Of a stretch of 64,000 bases of DNA, positions 51,001 through 64,000 are shown piece after piece (the stretch's first letter is position 1; each line of letters opens with the position of its first letter). Origin of the DNA: Cyanoderma ruficeps (lineage: Eukaryota > Chordata > Aves > Passeriformes > Timaliidae); assembly GCA_008694505.1 (NCBI GenBank), contig VZDJ01007755.1, positions 10,328,191 through 10,392,190 of the forward strand, written 5' to 3'. The position numbers and the translations under genes are program-made. The notes beneath the pieces were generated by a model. It was not told the origin of the DNA. It did no database searches and saw only the letters and a program-made list of their open reading frames with translations.

Positions 51001-51091
51001 TAATCACAGAGATCTCTAAATCCTCATAACCCTCTAAAAATCCTTTAAGTCAAGGGCTTACAAAGTTAAGGTTTCTATCTGGTATTTTTAC
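48061..51091. other. Non-coding AT-rich stretch
   Basis: No gene, RNA gene or repeat is recognised except an A-rich tract at about 49198-49229. Open frames at 49509-49715 (minus) and 49565-49837 (plus) overlap on opposite strands without motif. Confidence 0.5.
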
Positions 51092-51214
51092 CTTTGGATG
51101 TTTCATGCCATGGAAGTCTATTAGTGACTTTGCTGCATTTTCCATTTTATTATCTGTGAGTAGCTGCCACCAGGGATAGGAAATTTTTCTAAACGGAACC
51201 TTAGCACTAATGTT
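51092..51214 (-). CDS. Candidate internal exon, 41 codons, phase 0-0
   Basis: A 123-bp minus-strand segment is framed by a strong acceptor (TTTGATCTTTTTTTGTCTCAAG) and a donor CCAAAG|GTAAAA. It is open in phase 0 from first to last codon and encodes a peptide containing PFRKISYPWWQLLTDNK and KSLIDFHGMKHPK. The composition is that of a real soluble protein, with an amphipathic-looking KMENAAKSLIDF segment. I do not recognise the family. It shares strand and phase class with the candidates at 7084 and 13230, consistent with, but not proving, one large gene. The flanks are plain AT-rich intron-like DNA. Confidence 0.42.
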
Positions 51215-54200
51215 CTTGAGACAAAAAAAGATCAAATATATTTAGGGAGTAATTAATTAGGAATGTGATTGTGTATGTACCACATAGGCTTACATAGGCT
51301 TATGGCATATATATCGCTAAGAACTGTGGTTGTTTATTCCTTTAGTTTTTAAGTGTATAAATTGTATTTAAATTTCTCTTTCAGTAAGTTATGAAACCAT
51401 ATGAAAACTTTTCCTGTTTTTGAGGGTGGCTTGCTTTTTGGTTGGGTTGTTTTGGTTTTGTAAATAACTGTAATTAAGAAACTGTCAATTCAACAGAAAA
51501 ATACACTGTCTACCAAATGTCTTTGCATCTCTTTTGAATATGGACAAGATACTGACTTTTTAAAATATTGCAATACCTTCCCATTCAAATATATGGAAGC
51601 ACATAACAATCAGTTATCTTTGTATTTAAAATACAAATATGAAGTGAATCATTTTTGCTTTGTTTGAGATGAGGTAAAGAGGATGGTCTAAAAAACAGAG
51701 AGATGTGTAGCTTTATAGTCTGCTCAATGGCTTTGAGACAGAGCCTGTGACTTTGAATTATTTTACCCAGTGTATGCATTTCAATGCCTGACTGTGTCTG
51801 TATAAGAGTGAATTATTACATATTACTTCCAGAAAGTTTGATTTGATTTAGAAACACTGTTTCTGGGAAAGTAGTACTGGGGTTTTTTTCGTAAATACAC
51901 CGAAAAAGGTGAATGCCTCTGTACCAAGCACAGTGAGATAGCAGGTCTCTCAAAATTATATATCTTTATTCAAGATACCACCTGTAGACCATTTTAAAAT
52001 ACATTGACATTATAAAGCAATCTCTAGTTCGGATTTTTGTTTTGTTTTTTTGATATATATAATTGATCTCCATTACTCTTCCTTTTCTCCCATATACTTT
52101 AAAAACTCATGTAAAAAGAAAAAAAAAAAAGCCCTTGTGCATTATACTCAGCAAGACCTTGCTACACACCATAGACAGCAATCATAGCTCCACAAGATTA
52201 CTGTGGATTGTCAGAAAGCAAAACAGATAAATTCTGAAAATGTTGTGGGTTGATTTCCCAAACTTCATAAATAGACTCACTGTGCAACCCAAGTATCACA
52301 GAAAAATAATTGGAAAAGCAACATGGGGTGAAGTTATCATCACTGAGTATGAAAGCAATGCAACATCGGCCTTCACCGTGTCTAAACCAGAAATCTACAT
52401 CAATCACTGAAATCCATACAGATCATAAAGACTTAGCTACAGAAGCAGAGTTCAGAAGTAACTGGAGACAGTTCCAGGTAAGGCAGCTGTACCTATTTTG
52501 ACTACCAGTTTTCAAGAATTAAAAACTAACTTGAAAGAGATTTTTCAGTTTTCAAGGATTAAAAACTAACTAGCAAGGGATTAAAATCATCATACTCAGT
52601 ATTTATAGTACAGAAACCTAAATATTCCAGTCAGTTTCTATCACTTTTCCTTGCTAAACAATAAGCAAGGTCCTGCTTTAGCTTCCTACCAAATGGTGAC
52701 CTCAAAGATTGCTGTTTTGAAATATTTGTGGTAACAATAAGCAATAGATGCCACAGAAAAAAAATATTAAGGTTGATTTAACAGACCAGAAATAACTTTA
52801 TTTTCAACTATCCACCTTTTTCCAAGATGAAGCTTTTGGTAAGGGTATATCTCTACCACTGGGCAACTAAAGTGCCAGTCCTTGTTTTAGAGGCACAAAA
52901 CTGTACTGTGGGATCCAGCCTTTGGTGAAAGTGAAAACCAGAAGAAAGCATAGACCCAAATGCCCATCAAAAGGTACAGATAAAAGGTACTGCTGCACCC
53001 CATTCAGACTGCAGAAAATTCATCTGCATGTGTATTCAGAACAGTGGGACCAACAAGAGCACAATGCTCACTACATAAACACCTCATTCATCTTGCCTCT
53101 ACTGACTTGCCTGACAACAGTAGAGGATGAAAATGCTCCAGAAGTTTATCTTAAACATTGTCTAGTTTTTTCACAGTAGAACTGCTTCTAATTCCAAATG
53201 TTGTCAGATTATTTCTCTCCTGCCCACAATAAACACCTTTCTTTTCGGAATCCATGCACTTCACTGCTGTGATCTTGCAAAGAGCACAAGTGAGTTTCAA
53301 ATGTCCCTAGCTCTTTGGGATCCCACACATCCGCTGTGTTTTCCACAACAATCTTATTATACTATAAAATATGGGCTACAAATACTATGTACACATAAAC
53401 TGTGGTGCAGAAACACTCTACAGAGTAGTAACCCTGGCACCTGCATTGCACATTTTAGCTCCTTCCCTGCTTTATGCATAGAAACCTTCAAAGGGAATCA
53501 TAACACATGAGAAAAACACAGCACATACCTGGAACTTCTCCCAGCACACAGCTAGGAAATAACACACAGGGGTGTATCCCAATGTATGAGAGATGGGTAC
53601 CACTCCTAGGTATAGCAATTTAGATATGGGAACAATGAAATCCTGGTGGGTTTATATGTATGTCTAGGTTTACAAGTAATTTTCTAGGACAATATCTTTT
53701 TGGACTAGGAGGCATAGCAAAGATAAGCTGCCAACTGCTTCTCCTCTAGCCTGAAGGACCAGGGATTATTCCTACCCTCTAAAGTCTGATCCTTTCCAAG
53801 AGCTAAACTATTGTTCAGCATATCTCCTAGTGTTTGGGGAATTTTCATTTATATTAAGGTGACATAAAATCTGTTTGAGTTTGTTTGGGGTTTTTTTTTT
53901 CCCATATAGTATTGTGTCCTGATGGCAAGCAGACTTTTGAAACGAACAATCATTTTGAATGGGGAATATAATTAATGATTGAACATTCTGCTATATTATG
54001 ATAAATTCAGAGGTAGCCCTGAAAATACTCCGAGTTATTTTTCTTACTCATAAAAATAGAAGAGGGAAATACTGCTGAATTAGCTCACTGTAAAGATGTG
54101 TTTTTCTGAAAGCCAAATTTTGCAAGGTTCCCAGCATTGAAGAAAAGGAAAACAGGCCTTCTGTTCCAGAAAGGTTGGTCACCTGAACCTAAAGTCTTAT

Positions 54201-56195
54201 AATGCAGGTATATCCCAGGTTTTTTTCCCCTATGATTAAAAACTAAAGGAAACCAACCAACTAAGAAACCAAGTACTCTCTAGATTTGCAGAAGAGAGGC
54301 AACAAAAAAGAGCCAGTATGTTATTTCTATAGTAGTTTTCACTTAGAACACAATATTACACTAATGTAGAGAAGACTGAAAAACTGGAACTCTGACTGTT
54401 CGTTTATTATTTCAGTTCTCTTCTGTTGATTTCCCTCCTTGTAAAAGGAGATTGTGCTTTTGATTTTGTTTTAAACCAAGAAATGTTCACCTACTATCTG
54501 CCACGTCCCAGGAACAATGAATATCACACAGACCAAAGACAGTGTTTGCCAAAATGTTGGGTTTTTTCTTAAGAATTACCCATAAATAATAAACGGGCAG
54601 CAGAGCTGACAAAGATGGTAAGAGCATTTCAAGCAAAAAAAAAAATGAGACAGCAACATACAGAGACATTGATTTCTATACGATACAAGCCACCGCAATT
54701 ACTTTTATTAGCAGGTTGCTAAAAAAGATATTTTGACTATTTTACTGTATTTCTTTCCCTCTGACAAGAAACCCATTACTAAAGACTATGAGCTAGAAGC
54801 ACCTTCTTCCACATCGTATTAGGCAAACTTGTTTGTAAATACTGCCTTCTGCCCTGGTCAAAAGACATTGCATTTAGTTTCTCTAAAGGAGCATGAATTC
54901 ATATGTTACCAAGAACTCCAAGGGCAGAGATCTCCAAGAACATCAGAAAGGACTAGACTTCCAATGCACTGTCCTTCAAGGCTGCTCACGCAGTATCTGT
55001 ATAATGAATACCAGATTCTGGTGACATGGGGCCATGTTTGTTTGAATTACATGACTGCTGGTTTAATAAAACACCATGGCTATCATGCAGTTTCAAGAAC
55101 AGAAAGATCACTACCCTCTGAAGGAATTATGTGCTAAGAGAGGTTTCAAACCCTGTCCTAACAAGATTCCTTAAAAAGCATAGAGAAAACCACAATAAGT
55201 TACACGTCAGCTGAGAGGGGATAGGAGCAGGCAGTGTGTCCAAAACACAAAGCCAAAATACAAGAGAAGTACACATTCTGAAGTGTCTTAATACCACATG
55301 GTAAGTTAATTCTCTTTTCCTTCATTTTATCCTATTTGATTCCCCAGATTTTCTTCAGCATTTAATAGTTCACAATTTCAATATTATCCATTGGCATTAC
55401 TTTGGTAATCCCGGTTCAAGAGCAACAATGAAAAAAATAGAGGTCACCAAATGTTCTCCACAAAAGTGGAAGGTCTCCAAGATGAGTATAGCACTGAAGA
55501 ACATGACATAATAAACATGGTTAAAGTATTTTGGCTTATTCAGCCTACAGAAGAGACTGCTTCTAATACTTAAAAGGCAGTTGATAGTGCAGATGGAAGT
55601 ACACTATACAGAAGAATCAAAACGACACAACCAGAAGCAACAGGCAGAAACAAAAACAGTGGAAATACCAACCTCATTTAATAATAATAAAAATAATAAA
55701 AATACACCCCACACTGTTTTATGGAAACCTTCCTGTCCAGCCATCCAGGAGAGACTCTGGCAGTCACACTCAGACCACCTGAGATGGGATCAAGGTCCCT
55801 TCACCCCAGGCAACTCCAGTGACCTAACAGGTGCCCTGCTTGGCTCCCTACGCACCCCACACTCAAACATTAGGACAAGGTTTTCCATAGCAGAGTTTCA
55901 GTTGTCTGGATGCTTAAAATACTTTAAACATGGTGCAATAACAAAATAACAGCTCAAGCTAGGTTCCTCAAAAAAGGAAACCCTGGGCTTTTATAATTTC
56001 ACAATATAAGCACACCAAAGTCTGGAGCCATCAGCTCCTGCCCTGAGTACATGAACCCCTGGCTGTGCCCTTTGTTCTGCAAAGGGTTGGCACTTCACGG
56101 CCTCTCAACTGGGGCTCTCAACACCCACAGCTCAACCTGCAGCTCCCACCGCAGCTGCTCACAGAGATACCAGCACAGAATGTGTTCCTCAACAA
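51215..56195. other. Non-coding stretch, a few simple repeats
   Basis: Contains a 40-bp tandem duplication (52506-52585) and homopolymer A/T runs (for example near 52120 and 53890). The plus-strand frames at 52922-53179, 54829-55137 and 55581-55949 are without motif. The segment 55520-55560 (GGCTTATTCAGCCTACAGAAGAGA) may be a very old CR1 piece. Confidence 0.45.
52506..52585 (+). repeat. Tandem duplication, 2 x 40 bp
   Basis: Both units start CAGTTTTCAAG and share ATTAAAAACTAAC; the second unit differs mainly in its last third. It is a simple local duplication. Confidence 0.85.
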
Positions 56196-56352
56196 CTGAA
56201 CATTGGAAACAGGCTGTCAGACAAGTGGTGCAATCTGCCTCACTGGAAATATTCAAGACTCAGCTTGACAGGGCTGTTGATAGACTAATCTTAAGCCCTG
56301 CTTTCAACAGCAAGTTGGACCATATGATCTTCAGTGCGATCTTCCCACCTAG
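56196..56352 (+). mobile_element. Diverged CR1 3' end
   Basis: The order 'ACATTGGAAACAGGCTGTCA', CTCACTGGAAATATTCAAGA, CTCAGCTTGACAGGGCTGTT, TTGGACCATATGATCTTCAG and CGATCTTCCCACC follows the sense CR1 3' region, with notable divergence and a missing terminal repeat. The open frame at 56051-56380 overlays it. Confidence 0.7.
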
Positions 56353-58692
56353 ACTTTTTTTCAATACTCCACACAGCTAAAATACTGAATTTTATGATGC
56401 ATGATTCTTACTTTAAAAAATTACTCCAAGAAAGCTGTCATACTCCCTTTAATTCTTTTTAATTCCACTTATATTCCACAAAAGTCTGTTTTCCACTCCT
56501 GTGAACAGTTAGAAGCCACAAATAAATTAGACTATATGAAATAGTAATGCATGTAGGGTATACACATATATACACTTCCAGGCACTCTAATTTTGGCACT
56601 AAAATAAAAACCACATTTTCTCTAAAGGACTTCCCACTGTGTCCAAGTTTCCTGAACAACTCATCATGCCTCCCTAACCTGGCACCCAGAGCATGTTTCA
56701 CCACATTGCTTTGATCAGTTGTAGCAGCTGTCTCCTGCATGCTCTGTTTCATTTGTGCAGGGGACAGACCTGCAAGGAGAAGCCCTACCAAGCGCAGGAC
56801 CAGCGATGGAAGTTTCAGTATCTCCTCTCAGACCTTGAACAGTGAATAGCTTCCAGTATGCACGAGAGTGAAGGATCAGAAACACAGAAGAAAACAAGGG
56901 GGAAATGTAGCCTAAGGGATATGATGGAGTACAGAGCCAACCATCCCCATCTGTCAGTGCTCATCAAGGACAATACGAGGACTCCAGGCAAAGTTGAGGA
57001 ACCACAACTAGATCCTCATCCAGCTCCTTCCCTGTTATTTTACAAACAGACATCACAGAATCTGAAATCATTCATAGCATAAGAGCCATTAAATAGCATC
57101 TCAACTGTACTACCTAGTATGGGCACTTTGTATTAAACCTTTCAACATGGTGATTCAGAGTAAAAGTTATTACACGATTTGTATAATTCTCAAATTACTC
57201 AAAAGAGTAAAATTTGTCCACTTAGAAACGGCAAGAAAGAAGCAAAAAACCCCAATTATTCTCAGAAATGCCCTATGATATTACAAAGTACCCACAAAAA
57301 CAACCGCTTGTGAGGCATTCACCAATTTAAAACTCACACATAATCATCTGTACAAACTATTTTTAAAGTTATTTTTAAATATAGTGACATAGTTCTGTAA
57401 TTCTAAATAAAAATGTCATTAACTACATTTAAAAAAAAATAAGTTTAAGCATCAAACATCTATTTTAAGAACAACACTTGATTATGGAAACAGAACTGTT
57501 TATGTGACTTTAATGTTTTGCAACTGTACCTCAAGCCTATGGCACTGATAACTTTCATAAATACAATACTGGATGTAACAAAGCAATGACTTGCTGCAAT
57601 CTGTCAATTTCAGAAAAAAAAAATCACAAATCAGGATTTCTTACTTGACACAGAAACATGCATGACTTTGTAAAAGTGCAAAGAGAAAAGCGAGCCCTTT
57701 TTTCTCACACATACGCAAAAGACATAAACCACAAATTTTCAGCTGCAAACAGTATTCCAGTTATAACAACTCAGACTAGGCAGTGCTCAACATACTCCAG
57801 TACAGCTTGGTAAACATATTTACAGAAACTGAATCTGTTTGCAAAGTAATTGTGAAGGCTTTTATGTGCAGTTTACACTTGCAACTCAGAGTATTTTTTT
57901 AATGCATGTATTAGTGAAATATGCAAGGCAGACCTGGTGGAAAACAAATCATGAGAGAAATTCACAGCTGAGAAAATGAATTAGCTGTTAATTACTGCGA
58001 GGAAAAATACAAAGGAAAAACAAAATAATTTTAAAAGATCAAATAGAATTGAATATAAAGTCTGCCACACAGAAATATAATTTCCATTTAAAAAGATAAA
58101 TTTATTAAATATTATCAACCTTTGCTAGGAGAAATTACAAACCCTTCCAAAATGTGCAAGTGTATCTCATGTAGCCTCTCAAACTTGGATGGGTATTGTG
58201 TTGAACGCATGTCTTAAAAGTGACTTTTTTATTTGACAGCAGGTGATCAATTAAACTTACAAACAGGAAGAACTACACATTTTTAGTAAATATTGCTGCA
58301 ATACTTTGAGAAATGTATAGTAGTTATTTTTATATATTAGTATGCTGAATGCAAATTAACAACACTTCAAATATACACATATATATTTTAACACAACATC
58401 TCAGTAATGGATAAAAAACAAATGTCCATCAAGTTCTTCACTCCTTTTTCCTTCCCAATAGCTCTTTCAAAATATTCCTTGATATATGCTAGTATACTTC
58501 CATTAAAACTTTTTCTTGTCATGTGTCAGTAAAACTCATCACACAGTAAAAGAAATCATAGCACGGTATAGATAGTATTTTCCTATCAGAATTAAGAGGT
58601 GTTTGCATGAGTTCCTGAAAACTGTGATTGTCCTACTTAGTACATCTCCCATGACAGAATCAACACTTAGCTCTGAGAAACCCAGCAACAGT
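56353..58692. other. Non-coding AT-rich stretch
   Basis: Nothing recognisable beyond short A/T runs. The minus frame 56459-56791 and plus frame 56858-57082 show no motif. Confidence 0.5.
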
Positions 58693-59440
58693 TAGAATCA
58701 TAAAATCATTAAGGTTGGGAAAGACCCTGAAGATCATGGAGTCCAACTATAAACCTAACAGCACTGTGTTCCCCATTGAACCAGATCTCCACGTGCCATA
58801 TTCACATGCCTTCTGAGTACACCCATGGATGGTGATTCAACTTCCCTGGGCAGCCTGTTCCAATGCTTCACAAACCATTTGGTGTAGAAAGTTTTCCTAA
58901 TATCTAAACTCCCCTGGTGCGACTTGAGCCCATTTCATCTCGTCCCATCACTTGTAACTCTGAACACCAACACTCACCTAGCTACAACTTCCTTTCAGGC
59001 ACTTGTAGAGCATGGTAAGTTCACCCCTGAGCCTCCTTCTCACCAGGCTAAACAACCCCAGTTTCCCCAGCTGCTGCTCACCAGATTCGTGCTCCAGACC
59101 CTCCACCAGCTCCACTGCCCTTCTCTGGACACGTTCCAGCCCCTCAGTGTCCCTCTTGTAGTGAGGGGCCCAGAACTGAGCACAGGATTCCAGGTGTGAC
59201 CCCACCAGTGCCAAGTACAGGGGGACAATCACTACCCTGGTCCTGCTGGCCACACTATTGCTGATAGAGGCCAGGATGCCACTGGTCTCCTCAGCCACCT
59301 GGGCACAGGCTGCCTCATGTTCTGCTGCTGTTGACCAGCATCCCCAGGGCTTTTCTGCTGGGCAGCCTTCCAGCCACTCTGCCCCAATCCCATAGTGCTG
59401 CACGGGGTTATTGTGACACAAGAGCAGGAGCAGGCACCAC
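58693..59440 (-). mobile_element. CR1 with residual ORF2 C-terminus
   Basis: The + strand is antisense CR1, from the tail (AGAATCATAAAATCATTAAG, AGATCATGGAGTCC) through GGGCAGCCTGTTCCAATGC and CTCTGGACACGTTCCAGCCC to TGCACGGGGTTATTGTGAC. On the minus strand a 154-codon frame (58978-59442) is still open. It contains NSVASRTRVVIVPLYLALVG, then FWAPHYKRDTEGLERVQRRA and LGLFSLVRRRLRGELTMLYK, the conserved C-terminal part of CR1 ORF2 downstream of the reverse-transcriptase core. The copy is 5'-truncated and cannot move by itself. It is not a host gene. Confidence 0.95.
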
Positions 59441-61149
59441 ACTGTTGATGGACAAATTTTGGTAGTGAAGTCCCCCTTCCAAATTTTCTAATGATCACTT
59501 AGTGATGATTAGAAACATTAAGTGATTAGTACATCTACATCTGCCTGTCACAGGGTGGTTTTCTGCAATGTGCATCTGCATTGGCTGTACACACTTCACT
59601 AATTAATTGCTTGTTAGCAATTATGTTTGAATAATCCTTTCTCTATTTATCAAATAATCTCTAAAAGTTTTTATTGTGGTTTTCAAGATGTGTGCTTTTG
59701 TTCTTTAATACTGTTTCTCTCTGAAAAATGTGCATCAATATTTGGTTTTACTAAGTTCCATAACTTAACTATCTTGAACAGGTTTTTTTCTCATAATAAA
59801 GACCTCGGGTTTTTTTCCCTTAAACAAGTCCACAGTTTTAAAAAGCTATATGTAAAGACTTCCTGCATGATCAATGAGAAAACCTGAGAGTTGGTTACAA
59901 GCTAGCTTCAGGCAAATGACTTTGGATGATGTTTTTCTTCACCACAGACCCCTCCCTATCCTGATATGTTGGTCTTAAAGCTCTTCGACCAGATTGTCCG
60001 CTAACACTTAATGAAAATTATTTACATAGCAGATCTAATTCCTGCAGTACTGGCAGTGTACTTCTATACAGAACTTCTTGGTACCAGTTTATAAAATGAA
60101 GTGCTATGTGCACTCTGAACTCATGAATTTCCAAATTATATAAAGTGTTTATATCTGGAAAGATATATTGCCTACTGTAGGTTTTATTCACTGGATCTTC
60201 ACCAATCTTTGGAATTATTTCTTAATATAAATTTGATATTGCAGCAATTATATAAATAGGTGTTCTTCAGTATTCTTCTCAATTTCTTTAGCAAACTAAA
60301 AAAATGTGGTTGTTTTTAACTTGTTCCCCAGGGGGTTTTTTTTCTCATTAGCTTTGCACATAATTTTCAGAGCAATTAATCTGCATAAGAAATAGTAAGA
60401 TCTCTCTCCCTTATTTAAAACTAAATATCCTTTACAGTTATATATGACTTTGTACCCTTGAAATCTACTATTGAAAAGACATGGGAGCCAACACAGTCAA
60501 CTATTGTGTTGAAAGGAGAACAGGTTCCCTCTAAAATGCTGCAGAACACAAGAAGATTTAAACCTGCTCAAAGTGAGAGGTGTTTATGTGTTTTTCACAA
60601 AACCCCCAGTTATTTCTGAGGTTAAAAAGAGGCGTTTAAACATTCAGTTCAACCAAAAGAATATGCTAACATTTCAATCCAGTGTGTCATCACAAATGAA
60701 GACGGTTTTTACTACAGAGTATTGTAGCACAGTATGTGTAAGAAGCTAATGATTAATACCTAAAAGCATTCTTCCTGCGATAATGCTGTTCCATCCCATT
60801 AGCAGGATCATTACTCATGAAACCAACTCATCCTCAGGAAACATTCTACTGCAAACTACAAACTACTCACATGCTCTTGACCTCAGTGGATGATTGTAAT
60901 TGATTGCTGATGTGCAGATAACACCTAGGCAGCAACGTGCCTACTGTATGATAGCTTTTGTGTTGCTCTTTCACGAAGCTTCAACAGAAACTCAAATTTT
61001 GTATCAGAGGTCTGTTACACCAGTTAAATCCTTTCTTCCATGACGCTTTCAAACTCCTGCAGTTTCTGAAATCCTGATGTACCTCACAAAACTGGAGGTC
61101 TGAGGACTCTTCTTTTTTTTCAGACATTAACCCATGATATGCTTCTGTC
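59441..61149. other. Non-coding AT-rich stretch
   Basis: Nothing recognisable; the plus frame at 59627-59887 is Phe-rich noise. Confidence 0.5.
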
Positions 61150-61400
61150 GCTAGATGGACAAGAAAAGAAGGACACTCACACAGTCAATGTCAGAGCAAA
61201 AAATAAGGGAGGTTTATTTTTCACTTGGATTTATATCATTTTTGGAGTTTGACCAGCAATTGGGCAATGAGGCTGACACCTCTCCGACCCCACTGGTCAA
61301 ACTAGAAGTCCATCAATTGTCCTTCCTCCAGAGAGGTATGTAAACATCGGCAACAGTTTCCAAAACAAGAAGGACAGTTGCCATAACATCGCTTGAAAGT
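61150..61400 (-). mobile_element. Possible LTR fragment
   Basis: The stretch is GC-richer than its flanks, with GGAGGTTTATTTTTCAC (an antisense AATAAA at about 61211-61216) followed by GACACCTCTCCGACCCCACT and GTATGTAAACATCGGCAACA. The organisation resembles the antisense of a retroviral R-U5 region, but I could not assign a family or find ends. The plus frame at 61155-61343 lies within it. Confidence 0.25.
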
Positions 61401-64000
61401 CTGTGAGAAACTCCAGTACAAAAATGCAAACATCAGAAGGCTGAAAAAGATCAGAGCGACATGCTTCATTTATCTTTCAAGAAAAATATATATATATTTG
61501 GTGTTCTTTCTAAATTCTGATTTTTTTCTGAGATTACTTGCAAAAAAAACAGATCTCCAGTTTTCAAAGAAGTGATTATTGGGGGATTTATTCTTATGAC
61601 TAATAATTAAGAAAAAAAGAATCAGAGTGAAAACAAGCACATATTTTGTTATCCGTTTTTATTTACATTGCAGTAGCATGTATGAGTAGGTGCCATGCAC
61701 TACCACTATGTTACTGACACTGTAGAAAAGACATACAAAGTACATAAACTTGTCTCCAAACAATTTAACAATGCGTATATGCCATTCCTGTTGATATCAC
61801 TGAATTCTGCACACAATGCAAGTACACCCAGCAGTGAGGTTAGATCAAGGGCTAAAAGACTTAATAAATACACAGTATAAAAAAAAAAAAAATTCAAAGA
61901 AGAAGTAGAAAAAAATCCACAAAAATAATTTTGAAGCTGTTTCCATTTACAGACCACGTACTTTCTATTAAAAAAATCTACATATTTATAGGCTACATAT
62001 CTTAATTACATTATTGTACTCAAATTGTACTGAAAACCCTTGAAAGTTTTTTTTTCTCTTACAGAACATAATGATCTCGCAGATTCTTGGGATTGCAAAA
62101 AGTTTTGCCGAAATTTTCAAATAATATTTCAATTTTATAACTTTTTAAAATGCCATGTTCAGTGAAAGCATTTCTACCTGAAAATATTTAACCAAATTTG
62201 ATCATCAAAACATAGCTGGCATATGCACCACAAGCACTGAAGCTACTGAATCAATAAAAATAATAATATACTTAAATAGAGGCATTATTTAATAGAAATA
62301 TTAAAATTATTAAAGGATTATAAATACCACCTACAAAAAGCAATGTATGAATGTGCAATTTGGTAGCAATAAACCAAATACTTAAATTATTAAATTATGC
62401 AAATTTAATGGCTAACTCTATAAATTAAATGTCCACCCTGACTACTTGCTAGGCAATCACTGTACATGATGTGGTGTTTCTACAACTCCAGATATCGCAA
62501 AGAAAACAGGAACATATAAATTTAGAAACACTGTCAACACCTAAAATCATAACACAACATTAATACGTGTCAGTAGAATAAAAATGGAAATCCTGTACAG
62601 AGTGATGAATAGTTGCTGTAACACTGCCAAAAGACCAGAAGGGAGCTCATACAAGAAGTTTACCAATGTAGGAGTGACTTTGCAAATATTTATTTAATAT
62701 TAGTATACAAGAGAACATATACTGATGTCTCTGTAACAGCTCTGAGCATGCCTAGTGAATACTAACTGAGCAGATCTAAATCTGAAACAGAAGGTTAACA
62801 AAATGTGTAGATCTATCATTTTAACTTGAAAAGCTTCATCATGGTCTCATGATATCTACCATGGTTATGACTGTGAACCTTGCAAGTATTGTGAATAGGT
62901 CATGATAATGATTCATCAAATGACTGCAAGTAGCTAGTCAGTGTGATTCTAAAGAATGCAACAGGCATGTGAAAAACTTTAATATTACCTTGTGCTTCAT
63001 CTGTCAGTAACAGTATTATTTTTAACTGGACTTTAGAACTTGTGTTCCCAGACTAAATCAGTGTTTAAAAGGCACTTTCTCCTTTAACAAGGACCTTTAT
63101 TCTATCACCCATTTCCTCTAAGGGCTCTGCAATTTGCAAGATGGAGGAGACCAGTTCAAACCAATGAAAAGTGCCAACAAATCAGACATAGAAACAGTAA
63201 GCAAGACCTTCTAAACTACCATTTTCATTTCAGTTACAATCACCAACCAATGTTTCATTAGAGGTTTCTTCTACACTTACCAACAAACATGGAATAAACT
63301 ACTGTACTTGAATGGGTCACTTGAGATCAGTCCAAAGACTGATAACTTAACCTGGCCTCTCTTTTAAAAATGTAGAATTGAATTCCAGGGAATAAAAATA
63401 GTTTTCTCCAGCAGATAGCAAACTAAAGAAATTCTCGCAGGCTTCAGTCACACTCCAGAGACAGGAAACTTCAAACCTCAAGTTATGAGGCTACCACAAG
63501 TTAGCCACGAAGGGCTTCAGTGAAAGCCTCCAAGCCCACAAGCTACAGGCTTCGGCTGTTTGCCAAAGACCTAGAATATGTCAGAAGGAAAAAAAAACAA
63601 CCAAACAACTGCCAAAAAACCAAAAAGTAAAATTTGTTCAGAGAAAAGTGAATTAAATCAGAAATATGAAAGATACTTATAGCCTATTTTACTGAATTTA
63701 ATCTTGGATTGCAACGCAGAACAAAACAACACACTGTGCACCTAAAGTGTCTTCTCCTTTGGATAGTTAAATACAGCATACAACAGAAGCAAATTATGAA
63801 CATGTATTTCTAACATTGATGGGAAAGCTATTCCTCAGTAACAACAATATTTAATAAAGACTAAGGCTCAGTGAACCTAAATTGACACAGTTGCTTTCCA
63901 ATATAAAAATGAGACCCAAGAACAAGGAAAGTTAGATAACAAAGCTATAAGAACTGAACTACAATTCTAAACCATGAAACAAGCTAAAAAGGAACTCAAA
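61401..64000. other. Non-coding AT-rich stretch to window end
   Basis: Contains a poly-A run at 61878-61892 and otherwise no recognisable feature. Open frames at 61695-61880 (plus) and 61706-61957 (minus) are opposite-strand noise. Confidence 0.5.
61486..61498 (+). repeat. Short (TA)n tract
   Basis: A run of TA dinucleotides; simple repeat. Confidence 0.85.

Noticed and set aside
55581..55949. 122-codon plus-strand frame
   Set aside because: It contains a low-complexity Asn/Lys stretch, lacks motifs and splice support, and is best seen as noise.
58978..59442. 154-codon minus-strand frame as a host gene
   Set aside because: Its sequence is the C-terminal part of CR1 ORF2 within a truncated LINE copy.
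1..64000. CRISPR arrays, bacterial operons, riboswitches, tRNA or rRNA genes
   Set aside because: No spaced direct-repeat array, cloverleaf with conserved A/B boxes, or rRNA sequence was seen; the repeat content is that of a bird nuclear genome.

Overview
The window reads as AT-rich vertebrate nuclear DNA from a bird. It holds many fragments of CR1 non-LTR retrotransposons (the dominant avian LINE) and several avian-type endogenous retroviral LTRs, with no bacterial or organellar gene organisation. The LTR at 5706-6381 resembles LTRs I associate with songbirds, so a passerine is my best guess, from memory and not from a search. Most of the sequence looks like intron or intergenic DNA. No complete protein-coding gene can be read from it.

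Layout. A (AGGGA)n microsatellite opens the window. An old minus-strand LTR lies at about 1.6-2.06 kb. A solo LTR with an exact 5-bp target duplication sits at 5.7-6.4 kb. From 7 to 22 kb there are mostly unmarked AT-rich bases plus several short minus-strand open segments bounded by acceptable splice sites; the best is 7084-7284. At 27.7-31.2 kb, three CR1 3' ends in mixed orientation surround a GC-richer patch where three minus-strand open segments can be joined in compatible phase to a stop codon with AATAAA just after it. At 38.1-38.8 kb two diverged direct copies of an unknown element occur, one with a 14-bp inverted repeat. A second LTR of the 1.6-kb type lies at 41.2-41.8 kb. A 1.5-kb minus-strand CR1 at 46.6-48.06 kb has lost its reverse-transcriptase core and is split by a 348-bp LTR with a 6-bp target duplication. 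Another candidate exon is at 51.1 kb. A diverged CR1 tail lies at 56.2 kb, and a 750-bp CR1 that keeps a 154-codon open frame at 58.7-59.4 kb.

All candidate exons are on the minus strand, and four of them are both entered and left in phase 0. That fits one large minus-strand gene with mostly intronic sequence here, but I do not recognise the protein and cannot exclude chance. Beyond retroelement decay, I did not find a clear new biological system. The most interesting unexplained items are the 29.5-30.6 kb three-segment locus and the duplicated inverted-repeat element at 38 kb.
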